DNA of 64,000 bases from Vigna angularis (Eukaryota; Streptophyta; Magnoliopsida; Fabales; Fabaceae): contig NC_068970.1 of assembly GCF_016808095.1 (NCBI RefSeq), forward strand, positions 21,186,501 to 21,250,500, in the 5' to 3' direction. The position numbers were made by a program, and so were the translations under genes. Position 1 is the stretch's first letter. The number at the start of each line of letters is the position of its first letter. The notes beneath the pieces are model-generated. The model had not been told where the DNA came from, did no database searches, and was given only the letters and a program-made list of their open reading frames with translations. Shown here piece after piece: positions 1 to 11,690 of this stretch.

Positions 1-1234
1 ATTTCTGTTTAATACCCGGTTTTAAAAATGAATCTATTGAGTCCTAAAGTTGTAAAAATTGTATAAATGAAGTCCTCTCCGTTAAATTAACATAAACAGA
101 GTTAACTCCGTGCTGACCTGGCTGCATTTTTTTTCTCTTTCTTCTGTTGTTGTTGCCATCTTTTTCTCTCTTTCTTTTTCTCTTTTTCTCTTTTTCTCTC
201 TCTCTTTTTCTCTCCCCAGTACCCATTCACAGCCAACCCTTCTGCAAGCCACCATGCCAGAACCAATCAACCACTTCCAGCCAACCCTTTTCAGCCATGT
301 GTTAACTTGGACGAAACGGATTAACCTCGGGTGGCAGCTGTTGAGGGTATCCCAGTTACTACATCACCCGGGTGCACAAACGTCGTAGCTACACAGGATT
401 CATACAGTCCAGACAGTCAGAGTCAAGTGGTCGGTCTTTGCATGCCATGATGTATGAATTATGATTTGGTTGTTGTTTGATTTAATCAAGAAAATTGTAT
501 GTTTTATTGAATCAATTAAATTACATAAGCTTACCCTATTCATTATCTTGTCTGTGTTGTACGTTCGGTTGTTGGTCCTGTTGAAACGATCATCCGTGTG
601 GATGTGAGCAGAAGGGGAAGAGTTGTTGGAAGAAGCACTGGAAGAGGTGGAAGTGAAGGTCGAACCTTAGGAACGTTCGGTTATTATTGCTACTTATATT
701 CCGTAGAACCGTTCGTTATTGGCATTTTGGAAATCATTCGTTTTAGGCGGTAGAATTTGTAAAGTTTTAAATTCTGTAGTATTTTGTAAGGCCGTTCGGC
801 TATAACTGTACTTTCAAACTTTTGTAGGACTGATCTATCATATTATTAATATGTGATTATTCTCTTATATGATTTATACTGTATTTTTTAGATGTTACAT
901 AAAGCATTTTCATACTTTCTATGCAATCATTATTAGTTTTTTTTTTCGTAAAAAATATACTGTGCCTATTTCTCATTATTGATAATATAAGAAAATTATG
1001 CCAATTAATTTTAAGAAATTACTAGAAAATAAGAAAATTAATTTTGAAGGATGTTTTTCAATATATTTAAAGTATGGTTTGTTTTGCAACCTGAAACCTT
1101 TTTATGATTTTATTTCAAAAGATGTATCAAAATGTAGAAGAAATAAATAATATTTAAACTGTTTTAAAAAAATTTATTTTTTTAAATGATGTAAGACTAT
1201 TGTATGCGAACAAATATGATTATGTTTTATTTTT
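1..1234. other. Intergenic repeat debris, left edge
   Basis: No gene is visible. The first ~130 bases resemble a dispersed plant repeat: a shorter, degraded relative in the same orientation lies at about 11868-11935. A T/C-rich tract covers about 125-215. From 560 to 800 the core 'cgttcgg' or a one-base variant recurs five times (about 564, 669, 705, 735, 790), which suggests the inside of a degraded LTR or similar element. Short open frames here are low-complexity and unconvincing. Confidence 0.5.
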
Positions 1235-1370
1235 GGTTTAATACATCATTTGGTCTCTACTTTTAGGGATTTGGTTCAAAGTGATCCTACCTTTTAAAAA
1301 AGTTCAGTAAGGCCCCATATTTCGTTAAAAAATATTCAATCCGGTCCTTTTTGCTCACACCGTTAAAAAC
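1235..1370 (+). repeat. Left terminal inverted repeat of the MULE
   Basis: Pairs with 3576-3711 on the opposite strand. Homology runs inward to the shared 'gttaaaaac' near 1365. The 9 bases just outside (1226-1234) repeat exactly at 3712-3720. Confidence 0.85.
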
Positions 1371-1457
1371 ATAACGGTGTAATGTGACGTTATGAATACG
1401 TGGCACGTTTGAAGAGGTTGCACTGTGTAAATATTTAAAAAAAATTAAAATGATATG

Positions 1458-1614
1458 TTAGGTGCAAATCTCAACAGCCACACCATCTGCAAATCCTCCA
1501 ACCTGGTCCAAAATCACTCTCTGATCATGATGAAATGACAACGTCATTGCATTTGCATCAGAGGGCTCCACCTCAATAATCCTCACCTTTGGATTAACCC
1601 TCTTCACATAACAA
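1458..1614 (-). pseudogene. Captured fragment of threonine deaminase (biosynthetic)
   Basis: On the minus strand about 47 codons read in one frame and end at a TAA at 1458-1460. They contain YVKRVNPKV, then VEPSDANAM, then VILDQVGGFADGVAV. These blocks are characteristic of plastid threonine dehydratase, the first enzyme of isoleucine synthesis, in the PLP-enzyme catalytic domain. Homology begins abruptly near YVKR and stops a few codons after the last block, so this is an internal slice with no start, no PLP lysine and no regulatory ACT domains. It lies within the MULE, which explains its presence: these elements often carry host gene pieces. Whether it is transcribed, for example as antisense or small RNA against the parent gene, cannot be told from sequence. 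Confidence 0.8.
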
Positions 1615-3575
1615 TGACCGCAGAGCAGATAACTCACGTTTCCAACAACTTCCTGGGAAGTTTTGCCATCATATTATAAGCTCCACAAATCTTAAATGAG
1701 AATCTTGTGGGTATTGGAGGGAATCCGGCGAGACCCGGGAGCGTGGGGGAGCCACTAGCTGGGTATCTCAACGACGACAACAGCGGGGGAGGAAGAATGC
1801 GCGGCCTCCGGCGACTTGTGTGCGAAATAAGAAGCAACCCTAAGTTACATTCTAGAACAACTCGAGAGAGTGCGCAAGAGAGAAACCACCACTTTTTGTC
1901 CTCCACCATGAGCGTAATGAGTAATAGGGAGAAGATTGTGAGTACCAAGGAGTTGTGCAGGGGCCTTTGTTGCAGTCACAGGATTTTCTAGGAACCAAGG
2001 GGCCTTTAAAGAATTCACTGGAAAACCCAAGTAAGGGGAGTTAACTTTTTGATGTATTGATTGAGCATGATGTGTTTCTTTTGAAACTTGTTAATCTTGA
2101 GAAACTATGTGGATAGATAGTATACCCAATTGGAAGGTTGTGGGTTGCTAAGGAAAAAAAATGGTTTGGGATGTTATTCCCAGAATATGAATGCACGAGT
2201 TGAAGGATTACAGTTCATGTGATTTTGTAGTAAAGGAAAAGTGCATATCGTGAATCTTCGGAGGGTAGTCGTAGGTTGGCTAGGTTAAGAATGTTAATAA
2301 GAGTAGGAAGTGTTAACGTGTTGTATGAGTGAAATATGACAATAGAGTGCATTGGTGATGGGTTGTGTTCTCAATAGAGATACCAACATGGGTTTATGGG
2401 TATAATAAATTATTATTTTGTAATTGCATTGAATGTTTGATGGGTATTAAATGTATGAAAGTAGTATAAATGTGGAGTAATGTACTGTCATCACATGAGT
2501 GTGTTGGGTAAACTTTAAATATTTGTGTGAGAAAGAGAGAAAGGTTCACCACCATGAGAAACCAGAGAAAAAGTGGAGTTGCTGCATGTATTATTGAGTC
2601 ATGTGTTTGTTTGTGAGTTGTGCATCACCGTGAGAGAAAGAGAGAAAATGGGTTGTACTTTATGAGTTGTATGTTGTGTAAGTTTGAGAGTTTAAAGTGT
2701 TGTCTGTGTATTTGTGTGTTTTGGAAAGTAATCCAGAAAAAATACAAAGAGTATATATTTCTCAGATATTATACTACGAGTTGATACCATGAAAACATAT
2801 ATTTATTGTTCAAAAATTTCTATAGAGTGCATGTTTTCTTTTTGCAAGTGAAGAGTTTCAATGCATGTGGGGGCCACGGTAAGATGAAGAAAAATATTAT
2901 ATTTTCTTCCTATATAGTGTAGACGTTGGAATCCAGAGAGCTAGAAGGGGTTCTTGATATTGACATTTAATGGTTTTCGTGGTACCTATCTTGGGAGGGA
3001 AATCATGATATGGTTTATACCAAGTGCATGAAATTGTTGTTGTGCATGTGCTGCTACGTCCCTTGTTGATAGGTAAAGTATGCAAATAATATTCTGGGGT
3101 TGCATAGGTGAATTATAAGAATGGTGAAGGGTTATATGCCAAGGTTTTCGTTGTGCATATTTTAAATTTTAGGTATATAAAATAGGTCTAGGGAAACTAA
3201 AGGAATTTTCTTTGAAGATATAAAGATTGATGAAAAAGGTGCAGATGTTATCTAATGGTCACAGTTTTGTTGTTAATAAGTTAGTTATATTGATGTCGTC
3301 CTAACAGTGAAATATCTAGTTTTATGGGTTTCGAAAATTATATCATTTTTGAGTTATTATTGAGTGTAATAGTATATAGGATGATATAAGATGAGATTTG
3401 GAGGTGGGTGTATAAAACTGGTGTATTGTTGGGTGATATAGGGTCGAATAGTATATTGGGTGATAAAGCCATTTACGTTTCTCTCTCTGCATTTAATTAT
3501 TCAAACAACCATTTACGTTTCTCTCTGCATTTAATTCTTTCAGCCACCTATTCATCAAACTGCAGCATTTGTACC

Positions 3576-3711
3576 GTTTTTAACTGTGTGAGTGAAAATG
3601 ATCGAATTGAACATTTTTTAACGAAATATGGGGCTTTATTGAACTTTTTTAAAAGGTATGATCACTTTGAACCAAACCTCTACAAATTGAAACCAAATGA
3701 TGTATTAAACC
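3576..3711 (-). repeat. Right terminal inverted repeat of the MULE
   Basis: Read on the minus strand it begins with the same 20 bases as the left end, and it continues with scattered substitutions for about 135 bp. The 9-bp duplication TTTATTTTT follows at 3712-3720. Confidence 0.85.
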
Positions 3712-3720
3712 TTTATTTTT

Positions 3721-4085
3721 TTTTAACAAAATTAAAATACCTTTTTTCACTTGGAGTATATTATCGAAGATTAATATTTTGTATTATCTTTCACTATGAC
3801 ATATTTAAATGAGGTGCGTTTTTGTCTAATCACTGTTGTTACTGTTATTGTGAATTATCGATTTAGTGAGTGTGTTCTTCCTACACACGTTGGAAATGTG
3901 GTCTAAATGCTATACAGAAAATGAAAAACTTGAGGGGAAATGACTAAGTAGACACAATATTATTCTTTAGGGTAATAGACAAAATCAAACGACACTTCTG
4001 TGCCATTCATACGATCTCCATTTCGAATTTAACGTTGAAATCAGTTCAACTCTGAATCTGAATCTTCCCATGTTATATCATATAT
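3721..4085 (+). promoter_or_regulatory. Upstream region of folate transporter copy 1
   Basis: This is the gene-free gap between the MULE target duplication and the first ATG. The last ~55 bp (from about 4030) resemble the leader before the second copy; further upstream the two diverge completely. I see no convincing TATA box at a standard distance. The MULE therefore sits only ~365 bp from the start codon and may border the promoter. Confidence 0.45.
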
Positions 4086-7000
4086 ATGTCAGCGGAAGCG
4101 TCTAAGCGCCACCAATGGCAGTGGGAGAACGCCACTGCCGGCGCCGCTGCTGGATTCGCCACCGTCGCTGTTATGCACCCCCTTGATGTTGTTCGAACTA
4201 GGTTCCAAGGTTTTCTCTCTTCTCGTATAACTGAAGATTTCTGATCTTTCGTGCTTTCTTTTCTAAGACGCTTTGTTTGATTCTGCAGTTAACGACGGTC
4301 GAGTCTCGCATCTTCCCAGTTACAAGAACACTGCACACGCCGTTTTCACCATTGCTCGCTCCGAGGTTTGTCATTTCTTAATCCACCAATGTCTATGTTT
4401 TTTTAATAACTAAGGGTTCAATTATCAACGTTCTTCTTTAATTGTCAATCAAAGATTCAATTTTCGCTGTTCAATGAACTTATATTTTCGCTGTTCACTA
4501 TATACATAAGGAGATTGCCCTAAGTCATTTGTTTGAGCTCATGGCTTTTGCTAGCATATCGTGGTTCGTGAAGTATGCCACTTGTTATGATTTTCGTATG
4601 TCCTTATTCCTTAAGAAAGAAAAGTATCCTGATAGAATGATTGCCGAACCTTCTAGGTATAGAGTTGTTAGAATGTATTGAATTACATGACGTCTTTACT
4701 CCCTTCCTAGGTAGTTTCAGAAGATGTTCAGCACTAATAAATCTGACAAGAGGAGTACTTGTAACTCACTCCATCGAACACTTTCTCTTTAATTGATTGA
4801 ATTTTGTAGGAAATTGCGAAATTATCATTAAAAAGGATGTGAGATCCTTAAGATTTTGAAATTTCCAATCATTTTAATTAATAAAAGACTGTGTTGTAAG
4901 TATTTTCATCTGCAAATGTGATGAACTCAGCATTATGGTTTCTGGTCTTCGATGACGAGTGATGAGAAGCTTGACAAGGTTGTTGCCCATTGCATTCTTA
5001 ATACTTTTATCAAAAAACTTTAAATGCCATATAAAGTGCAACAGAGGCAGTACGTGGCAAGGTTGTTTGTTGCCCACTTTTGGCCCAACAGGCAAGGTGG
5101 TTGTGGGGGTGGGGGAATCATGAGTCAATGTTTTTGGTTAATGGATGGTTGCTTTTGTCATTAGACGTCATCTTTCATCTTGTCCATGGTCTTACTTTCA
5201 CAAATATGATCACTGTTGCACTTGCAGTTAAGACCAATAGTAAGGCTCAATGTTCTTCCATCCACATATTATTCATTGGTTTGGTATGGCAAAATTGCTA
5301 TAGGGGAGAAACTTTTTGCTTTAAGTACTTTGTGTAACTATGAATGTGTTACTTATATGCCATGCTGCATCCTGCAGGGATTAAGAGGCTTATATGCAGG
5401 CTTTCTTCCGGGGGTTCTTGGGTCTACCATTTCGTGGGGTTTATATTTCTTTTTGTAAGTACTAATTCAATCTGCAATAATTTGATTGAAGTCAAATTTT
5501 TTGTTTTATCTGATCATTTTTATGTCTGACATCTAGGAGAGAATGATATTATATAGGATGACTGGCTTTTGGGTGTCCAAGTCCTGTTGTTTGTGCAACA
5601 AATATGCATTCTCTCGAGTTAAATTTTAACTTTTTTAAACAAGTTTGAAAATCACTCTCGTACTCACCCACGAAATCAGTATGTCAATATCTCTTAGTTA
5701 CAGTTAATAGTAGTTTCATTTAACACTAAACAACTTCTGTAAATTCAATTTATATATCCTGCCAAAGGATTATCCTCCCTGTCTTAAATTTTTACCTGCC
5801 AGAATTGAGTGATTAATTATTATCATTAAGTGGTTACTGGTCCATCTGCTTGCTTTCCTAGAAGACCAAAGTCAGTGTACCAAACCTTTTTTTTATATTG
5901 CAGTTATGACAAAGCCAAACAAAGATATGCAAGGAACAGGGAGGGGAAGTTGAGCCCAGGTCTTCATCTTGCCTCAGCTGCTGAAGCAGGAGGTTTGGTA
6001 AGTGAGAAAAATCCCAATCTTATGAATAGAAAGCCACATATATGACTCTAGATGAGTGTGTTGTACAACACTGCTTGAATTTTGTTGCCCCTTAGGTTTT
6101 GCTTTGTAAATTTTGTCACTACTGGGCTGTATGAGAGATGAAATGTGATACATTGAAGAAATTTGTCATATCCAAAGCAAGTGATTCACTTTAAAAGGAA
6201 AGGGGAGATGATATGGCCATTGATTTGAAAATCAACAATTGAGATTGTGATAAAATACATGTAAATATAATAAAATATGAAATCATTTAAATCTATTCCC
6301 TTTATTTTCTTTCTTGATGATGGATATATTACTTTTCTCCATGTTCGACTCGAGACCGACCAAATTATAATATATATATATATATATATATGTATATGCA
6401 AACGTTACTTTTGATTTTGTGAAGATGACTTAGGCTTAAAACTCACATTCTAAGACTTTCTAAAGTGATCCCGTCAATTTAGATTCACTTTGGAGGAATA
6501 AAAACCACAATGAAGTACTTTAGGTAAACTGTATTTGGTGAATTTGCTAGTAAAAATTACTCTTTGAACTTTTTGTGATGATGGAACTAAAGCACAAGTT
6601 TTCAAGTTTCTTATCCATCGTGATCTTGTGTAGCTTGCAGAGTTGTATGATTAGGATTTCAAAGCCTGCCAAAATTATTGTGGCACATATTTGTGTGGGA
6701 TGGGATTTCAACTAAATCTTGTTAATTTTGTTTCCATTTCCTTTGCAGGTTTCCTTGTGCACAAATCCTGTCTGGCTAGTAAAAACGAGATTGCAGCTTC
6801 AAACTCCACTTCATCAGACACGACCATACTCTGGGATTTATGGTCAGCTCTCCATCTTAAAATTAACTTTATTATTTTAACTTTTTACCTTGGGATTTTA
6901 GATTTTACAGCATTCATATTATTTGTGCTTTGACTCTAGATGTTAGCTATAATACATAGTTTAATTATTATCTTTTACATTAGACTATTCTTAATCTTAG

Positions 7001-10000
7001 TCACCTTACTCTAAATTCTTTTTGAAATTAGTATCTAAAAGTTGAATTTGATAAGTATTTGACAGAGAGCATCTATCTCTGTCACCCAAAAATGGTCTTG
7101 GAATCATGACCAATTCTATATTTCTATTATGTGTATTCAGTTATTCATTAGTAACTAGTATTAAGCATGTTCTTTCATCCTATTTGTTTTATTGCATTGT
7201 CTTGGACGATGTTTATTAAGGTTGAGACACAGAATGAATAAGAGATTTAGATTCCATGTAAAACTAATTGGTAACCCAAGAGTAACTGACTGCAATCAAT
7301 CTATTATATTTAGCTAACTAATTTGTCACAAACCTAACTGAATACAATCAAGTATATGGAGCTCTAACTAACTATAATAAATCTAAATTAGAATTAGTTA
7401 AGAAGATAGAGAGACCATCATACTACTATAGCGACAGTTATGCCTATACTACTGCTGTACAGAAAAAGAAAAGAAAACTATATTTTTGCTGAGTAACTTA
7501 CTATAATTCTGAGACTAGTTAAAGAATTAATTTTCAACCTTAATTTGTATATATTATATAGATGATTTCACTTATTTTAAGAAAGGAAAAGAATGATCAA
7601 GATGTGAGAGTTAGGTGCATAAGTTGACTTTGCTTTTTCTTTTTTGATCTGTGGACAAGGATGGTTATGTTTCACTCAACTACCTAAAACATTATAGTCA
7701 CTGTGCCATTTTGTTTATTATAGTTATGTTCTTCACAATATAAATTGCTAACCAGTCATGAAAATCTTTATCTGTAAAAATTAAATATCAGATGCATTTA
7801 GAACCATAATGAGGGAGGAAGGATTTAGTGCACTTTACAGAGGGATTGTTCCTGGTCTATTTCTGGTATGATGCTGGTTCTTTGTTATTTTACCCATCAA
7901 TCTCAGAACTTAAAATTTTAATCAAATTAAGTATAATGCATGGGTTGTGCTTACGTAAAGGTAAACAATCTAAAAAAAGTCTAGGTCTTTGTTCTCCAAA
8001 CTATATTCAACATTGTGTCGTTTGCAACTAGCCACTAAGAACACTTTTATCTGCCAAACCCCAAAGACTATCAGAAACTATTATTGATGCTTCCTTTTGA
8101 TAACTGTGGGTTACTATGTTTTTTGGCATGTGACGGTCTCATGATCACTATATATGTTAGCATGTTTTGTCTATTGTGGTTATATTCATCAATATATGAT
8201 TTACTAACTAGTTGTGAAATTGTATTTTAAAATGCAATTTCAGATGCCTTTAAGACCATACTGAGGGAAGAAGGATTTAGTGCATTTTACAAAGGGATTG
8301 TTCCCAGCCTGTTTCTGGTATGTTGCTGGCTCTTGTTTTCTTTACTGTCAATCTTGGCACTTCAAATTTTTAGTTGTAAATTTAACATGAACACTACTCC
8401 TTTGCAACTGGCCCCTATGAACTCTGAATCTCCAATTAACATTATTTTGATAACCAACTTGACAAGGACACCGTACATGACATGGGACTTGACATGTCTA
8501 ATGACTGAAGTATAGGACATGGGGACACACACACACACACAAAAAAAAAAGAAACCTCACAAAAAATTATGAGCCATTTAATATTTATAAATTAAGTTGA
8601 TTATATTATTTCATTTTACTTTTTTTCTTATAGTTGTGTTAAGTAAGTGTTTAGTCACGAATAGGTATCACCATACACACTCTACTTGCACGCAAACTGT
8701 GTCCAAGAAGTGTTTAAATCAAAATATAGTTTAATTGCAATATAATTGACAAGTGTCTGACAAATGTCTGGAATCTGTCTCATATGCTAACACAATATTC
8801 TGTAGAGGTATGGGTGCTTCCTACTATTATACAATATTAAAAACATCACAACGGATCCCAGATCCTTCCATTAAATTGCTGGTAAGTTACTAAGGATGTG
8901 TTTATTGTGTGATTGCTACATGATCATTAACTTATCAGCAAATGATTTGCTGTATCATCTTTCACACATATTCTATGCGAGGACACGATTAAAAATTTCT
9001 TCACAAAATTCCCATTGTCCTTCTACCCTTTTTCCCTTGTTGTGTAGCAGTCAGGTGGGAATTATTCAAGTACAAATCATGAGTGAAATTAGAATTATTA
9101 TTTTACCTGTAGATTCATGGAAACTTAAGGTATGTAATCTTGAGAGTGGATGCAATTTTTCTAAAGTTTGTTGAACTTTGGAGCTATGAAGAGATTAGTG
9201 GGTTGAGGATTTGATAAAGCAATATTGACAATATTCTTTAGGGACCAAAAGTACAATTAAAATAAAAGGGTACAAAACTCACTTCCTGAATTTTTTTTCC
9301 CAATGACATTTAATATATGCTTGTTATGTTTAAGTATAATGCCAGTGCCAATGTATTTTGGTGATCATGGTAGGTGATCATCGCATGACAAACATTCTGT
9401 GTTACTTAGTGGCAGTAGGACGAAGGGATCTGTTGGGATGTTTCTGACAGTTTAAAAGTTTAAGGTGAGAAGTTGCAACTACCCCAAATTTCAGGTTGTG
9501 TACATTTTATTTTCAAACTTTATATTAAAATTCTCCTAAATTTGGTGTAATTTAGTATACACCAAAACCTTACTTTTCAGAATACAATATCATCATGAAA
9601 TTTTGAGCAAATTTTATTTTGGGAATCGTTATCCAAAATATGTACAACTTAGAAACATTTAACTAAATAGCTTTTAACCACGTGAAGGAAATTCTTGTTT
9701 TAACTATATGTTGACCATTCCTCTAAATTATTTGAGATTGGAATTTTTTTCTTAAAATTCCTAAATTTAGAAAATTTCACTTCATTACCAGCGATAACAT
9801 GGTAATAGAATAGTGTTAAGCTTAAAAGTAAACGACGAATCTGCTTGTCATTAAATCTAATTCATTGGGTGGATTGCATATTTATTTAAATTTGTTTACT
9901 CTTTCCTTACCAGGATATTAGTAATAACAAAGTTCCATGCATTTGTATCTGAAAACTAATTATATTAAAGCTTTAGCTTATGATAACTTTTTGCTTAAGT

Positions 10001-11455
10001 TTTTTAGTTATATTCACTAAAACCATTGTTAGGTTGCTACTTTACTCTAGGGCGTGGAAAGCCAATTTTAAAATTCCGATGCCTATTTCAGTTATATCAA
10101 GTATTGACAAAAGTCTTAAGATCATACTTATCAGCTTTTCATTATGCCTCAACAGGTTTCTCATGGTGCTATTCAGTTCACAGCATATGAGGAACTACGT
10201 AAAGTTATTGTTGATTTTAAGAGTAAGAGAAGTACAGTACATAATCAAAACCCAGATAAATTGCTGGTAAGTTAGAGGACCTTGGATCCATTTAACTCTG
10301 GAGCTCACATGCATTGGACTATTTACATTTTTCAAATGATTATTTTGATGAATGACCTTTCTAATCACATGCATTGCTCTCTAAGTCATTCTTCTATTGT
10401 CATGGCTGGTAGTTGGGTAGAGCAAAATGATGCGTGTCATGGATCATGACTCTGATAGTTCCTGCACGTCAGTAGGGGATCTATAATTTTGACTTGATTG
10501 TATACTTTTTTGGTTTTACTATATTTTAGCTGATATTAGTTACCTCAGCTTTTATTCACCATTTTCAAATGGCTATGTAGTATTCAGGGACATTTAAATG
10601 GAGAAATGTAGCTTTATGCATATCCTACATTTTATTTGTTTCAAGTTTATAGCTTTATAAGATATGTCTGAGCCTCGTACTCTTAACTTACTGTTATCTA
10701 ATGTTTACAAATGATTGCCATTGATTTTGTGTTATAAACAATTAAACATTCTTCTTATCCAACGCTTACAGTTGAAATGTTTTTACCTTGTATTATTTTT
10801 CCCAGAATTCTGTTGATTATGCTGTTCTTGGAGCAACATCAAAACTTGCTGCGATACTGCTAACTTATCCATTTCAGGTACAACTGTCTGTCCCCTCTTT
10901 TAAAGTAGGTATATCTTATATAGTCCTTGAAATTGATATTTCAGTAATTGATGAAGTTGCTTTCTTATGAGGCATTCTTTCACCCTCTTTCTTTCAGGTT
11001 ATGCGAGCCCGATTGCAGGTACTGCTTTGTCCTTTCAAAGATACATTGTGTGTTTCCATTCTATTAACTGTGCATCACTGCATCTTTCTCTGAGTTGTTC
11101 TGAAATTCCTGACTCTGCAGCAACGGCCTAGTGGTGATGGTGTTCCAAGATATATGGACACTTGGCATGTTGTGAAAGAAACTGCACGGTACATAACTAC
11201 ACATTAAAGCTCACCCAGATTTAGTTTACATCTCTCTATTGACAACTATGCACCGGAGAAACTTGATAATTTCAAATTGAACTATTTTTCTTGCCTTTAT
11301 ATATTTTGTTCTGTTCTTGCAGATTTGAAGGTATCCGAGGTTATTACAGAGGAATTACCGCAAACCTGTTGAAGAATGCTCCTGCTTCTTCAATAACATT
11401 TATTGTGTATGAAAACGTTCTAAAATTGCTTAAACCGACTACAAGGAATGACTGA
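4086..11455 (+). CDS. FOLT1: Folate transporter FOLT1-like, mitochondrial carrier family (copy 1)
   Basis: Eleven coding exons with GT-AG borders: 4086-4209, 4289-4365, 5378-5454, 5904-5997, 6749-6842, 7792-7865 (or 8244-8317), 10156-10266, 10806-10877, 10998-11018, 11121-11188 and 11323-11455. They sum to 945 nt, giving 314 aa, close to the usual ~310 aa. The three carrier repeats are visible. Repeat 1 has PLDVVRTR; repeat 2 has NPVWLVKTR, with the Trp typical of the folate/FAD/pyrimidine branch; repeat 3 has YPFQVMRAR. The C-terminus contains [17 protein letters not shown]. Family members carry folates across organelle envelopes; the Arabidopsis protein is plastidial. A His replaces the Tyr found in copy 2 just before PLDVVR. 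Exon 6 is present in two alternative versions. Exon 9 is a 21-nt microexon. Folate rather than a related nucleotide as substrate is inferred from family resemblance. Confidence 0.92.
7163..7555 (+). repeat. Insertion of about 390 bp in intron 5 of copy 1
   Basis: Intron 5 of the two folate transporter copies can be followed side by side up to 'agtattaa' and again from the 'tagatgatttca' block. Copy 1 has about 390 extra bases between them, rich in 'aactaac' motifs, with no coding capacity. I cannot find clear terminal repeats, so the element type is undetermined. A deletion in copy 2 would look the same. Confidence 0.4.
7792..7865 (+). other. Alternative exon 6a of folate transporter copy 1
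   Basis: This 74-nt exon has acceptor atatcag before it and donor gtatga after it. It takes two bases to complete a Gly/Asp codon split after exon 5 and ends on a codon boundary. It encodes [20 protein letters not shown] plus PGLFL, the end of carrier repeat 2 including the conserved YRG..P block. Of the two versions it looks the more canonical (Gly after IVP). Confidence 0.85.
8244..8317 (+). other. Alternative exon 6b of folate transporter copy 1
   Basis: A second 74-nt version of exon 6, 378 nt downstream of 6a, with acceptor aatttcag and donor gtatgt. It has the same phase and length. It encodes DAFKTILREEGFSAFYKGIV then PSLFL. It differs from 6a at 11 of 74 bases but stays open, and the amino-acid changes are mostly conservative (R/K, M/L, L/F, R/K, G/S). 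Splicing 6a to 6b would shift the frame and reach a TGA after six codons, so a full-length product uses one or the other. Confidence 0.8.
8525..8540 (+). repeat. (AC)n microsatellite in intron 6
   Basis: Eight AC units followed by an A10 run, within the long intron after exon 6b. Confidence 0.9.
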
Positions 11456-11623
11456 GTTTTTCATTTTCCTTCATGGTTTTTTCCTCTTCTTGGTCTTTAA
11501 CATGGTTACCAAAAAATTGATTGATAAAATAAACAGAACCAAAATTTATTTACATAAAAAATAATTAATAAATGGATATATATTTATAGCCTTTATTTTT
11601 TAATTCTTTGATAACTGCTTAAA

Positions 11624-11690
11624 ATAATAATAATAATAATAATATAATAATAATAATAATATAATAATAATAATATAATAATAATAATAA
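11624..11690 (+). repeat. (TAA)n imperfect microsatellite
   Basis: Runs of AAT/TAA triplets, broken at intervals by an extra 'ata', over about 67 bp downstream of the folate transporter. Confidence 0.9.

Larger units (their letters stand above)
1235..3711. mobile_element. Non-autonomous Mutator-like element (Pack-MULE type)
   Basis: The ends are long inverted repeats of about 135 bp (1235-1370 against 3576-3711), roughly 80-85% identical by eye, both starting GGTTTAATACATCATTTGGT. The element is flanked by a perfect 9-bp direct duplication, TTTATTTTT at 1226-1234 and 3712-3720, which is the target-site length of Mutator-like transposons. No transposase is present inside, so the element needs one in trans. 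The interior is GC-richer than its surroundings around 1715-1830 and contains a fragment matching plant threonine deaminase at 1458-1614. Inside the right end, a ~38-bp segment is tandemly duplicated (about 3469-3546). The TSD is A/T-rich, so chance contributes somewhat, but it abuts both repeat ends exactly. Confidence 0.85.

Noticed and set aside
1..135. Second complete MULE at the window start
   Set aside because: The sequence resembles a dispersed repeat end, but no inverted partner or target duplication was found inside the window.
3408..3812. 134-codon plus-strand frame
   Set aside because: It runs through the MULE right terminal repeat and its flank, so it is transposon end sequence and not a gene.
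8244..8317. Possibility that exon 6b is simply a constitutive extra exon
   Set aside because: Joining 6a to 6b shifts the frame into TGA, so both cannot be in one productive mRNA.
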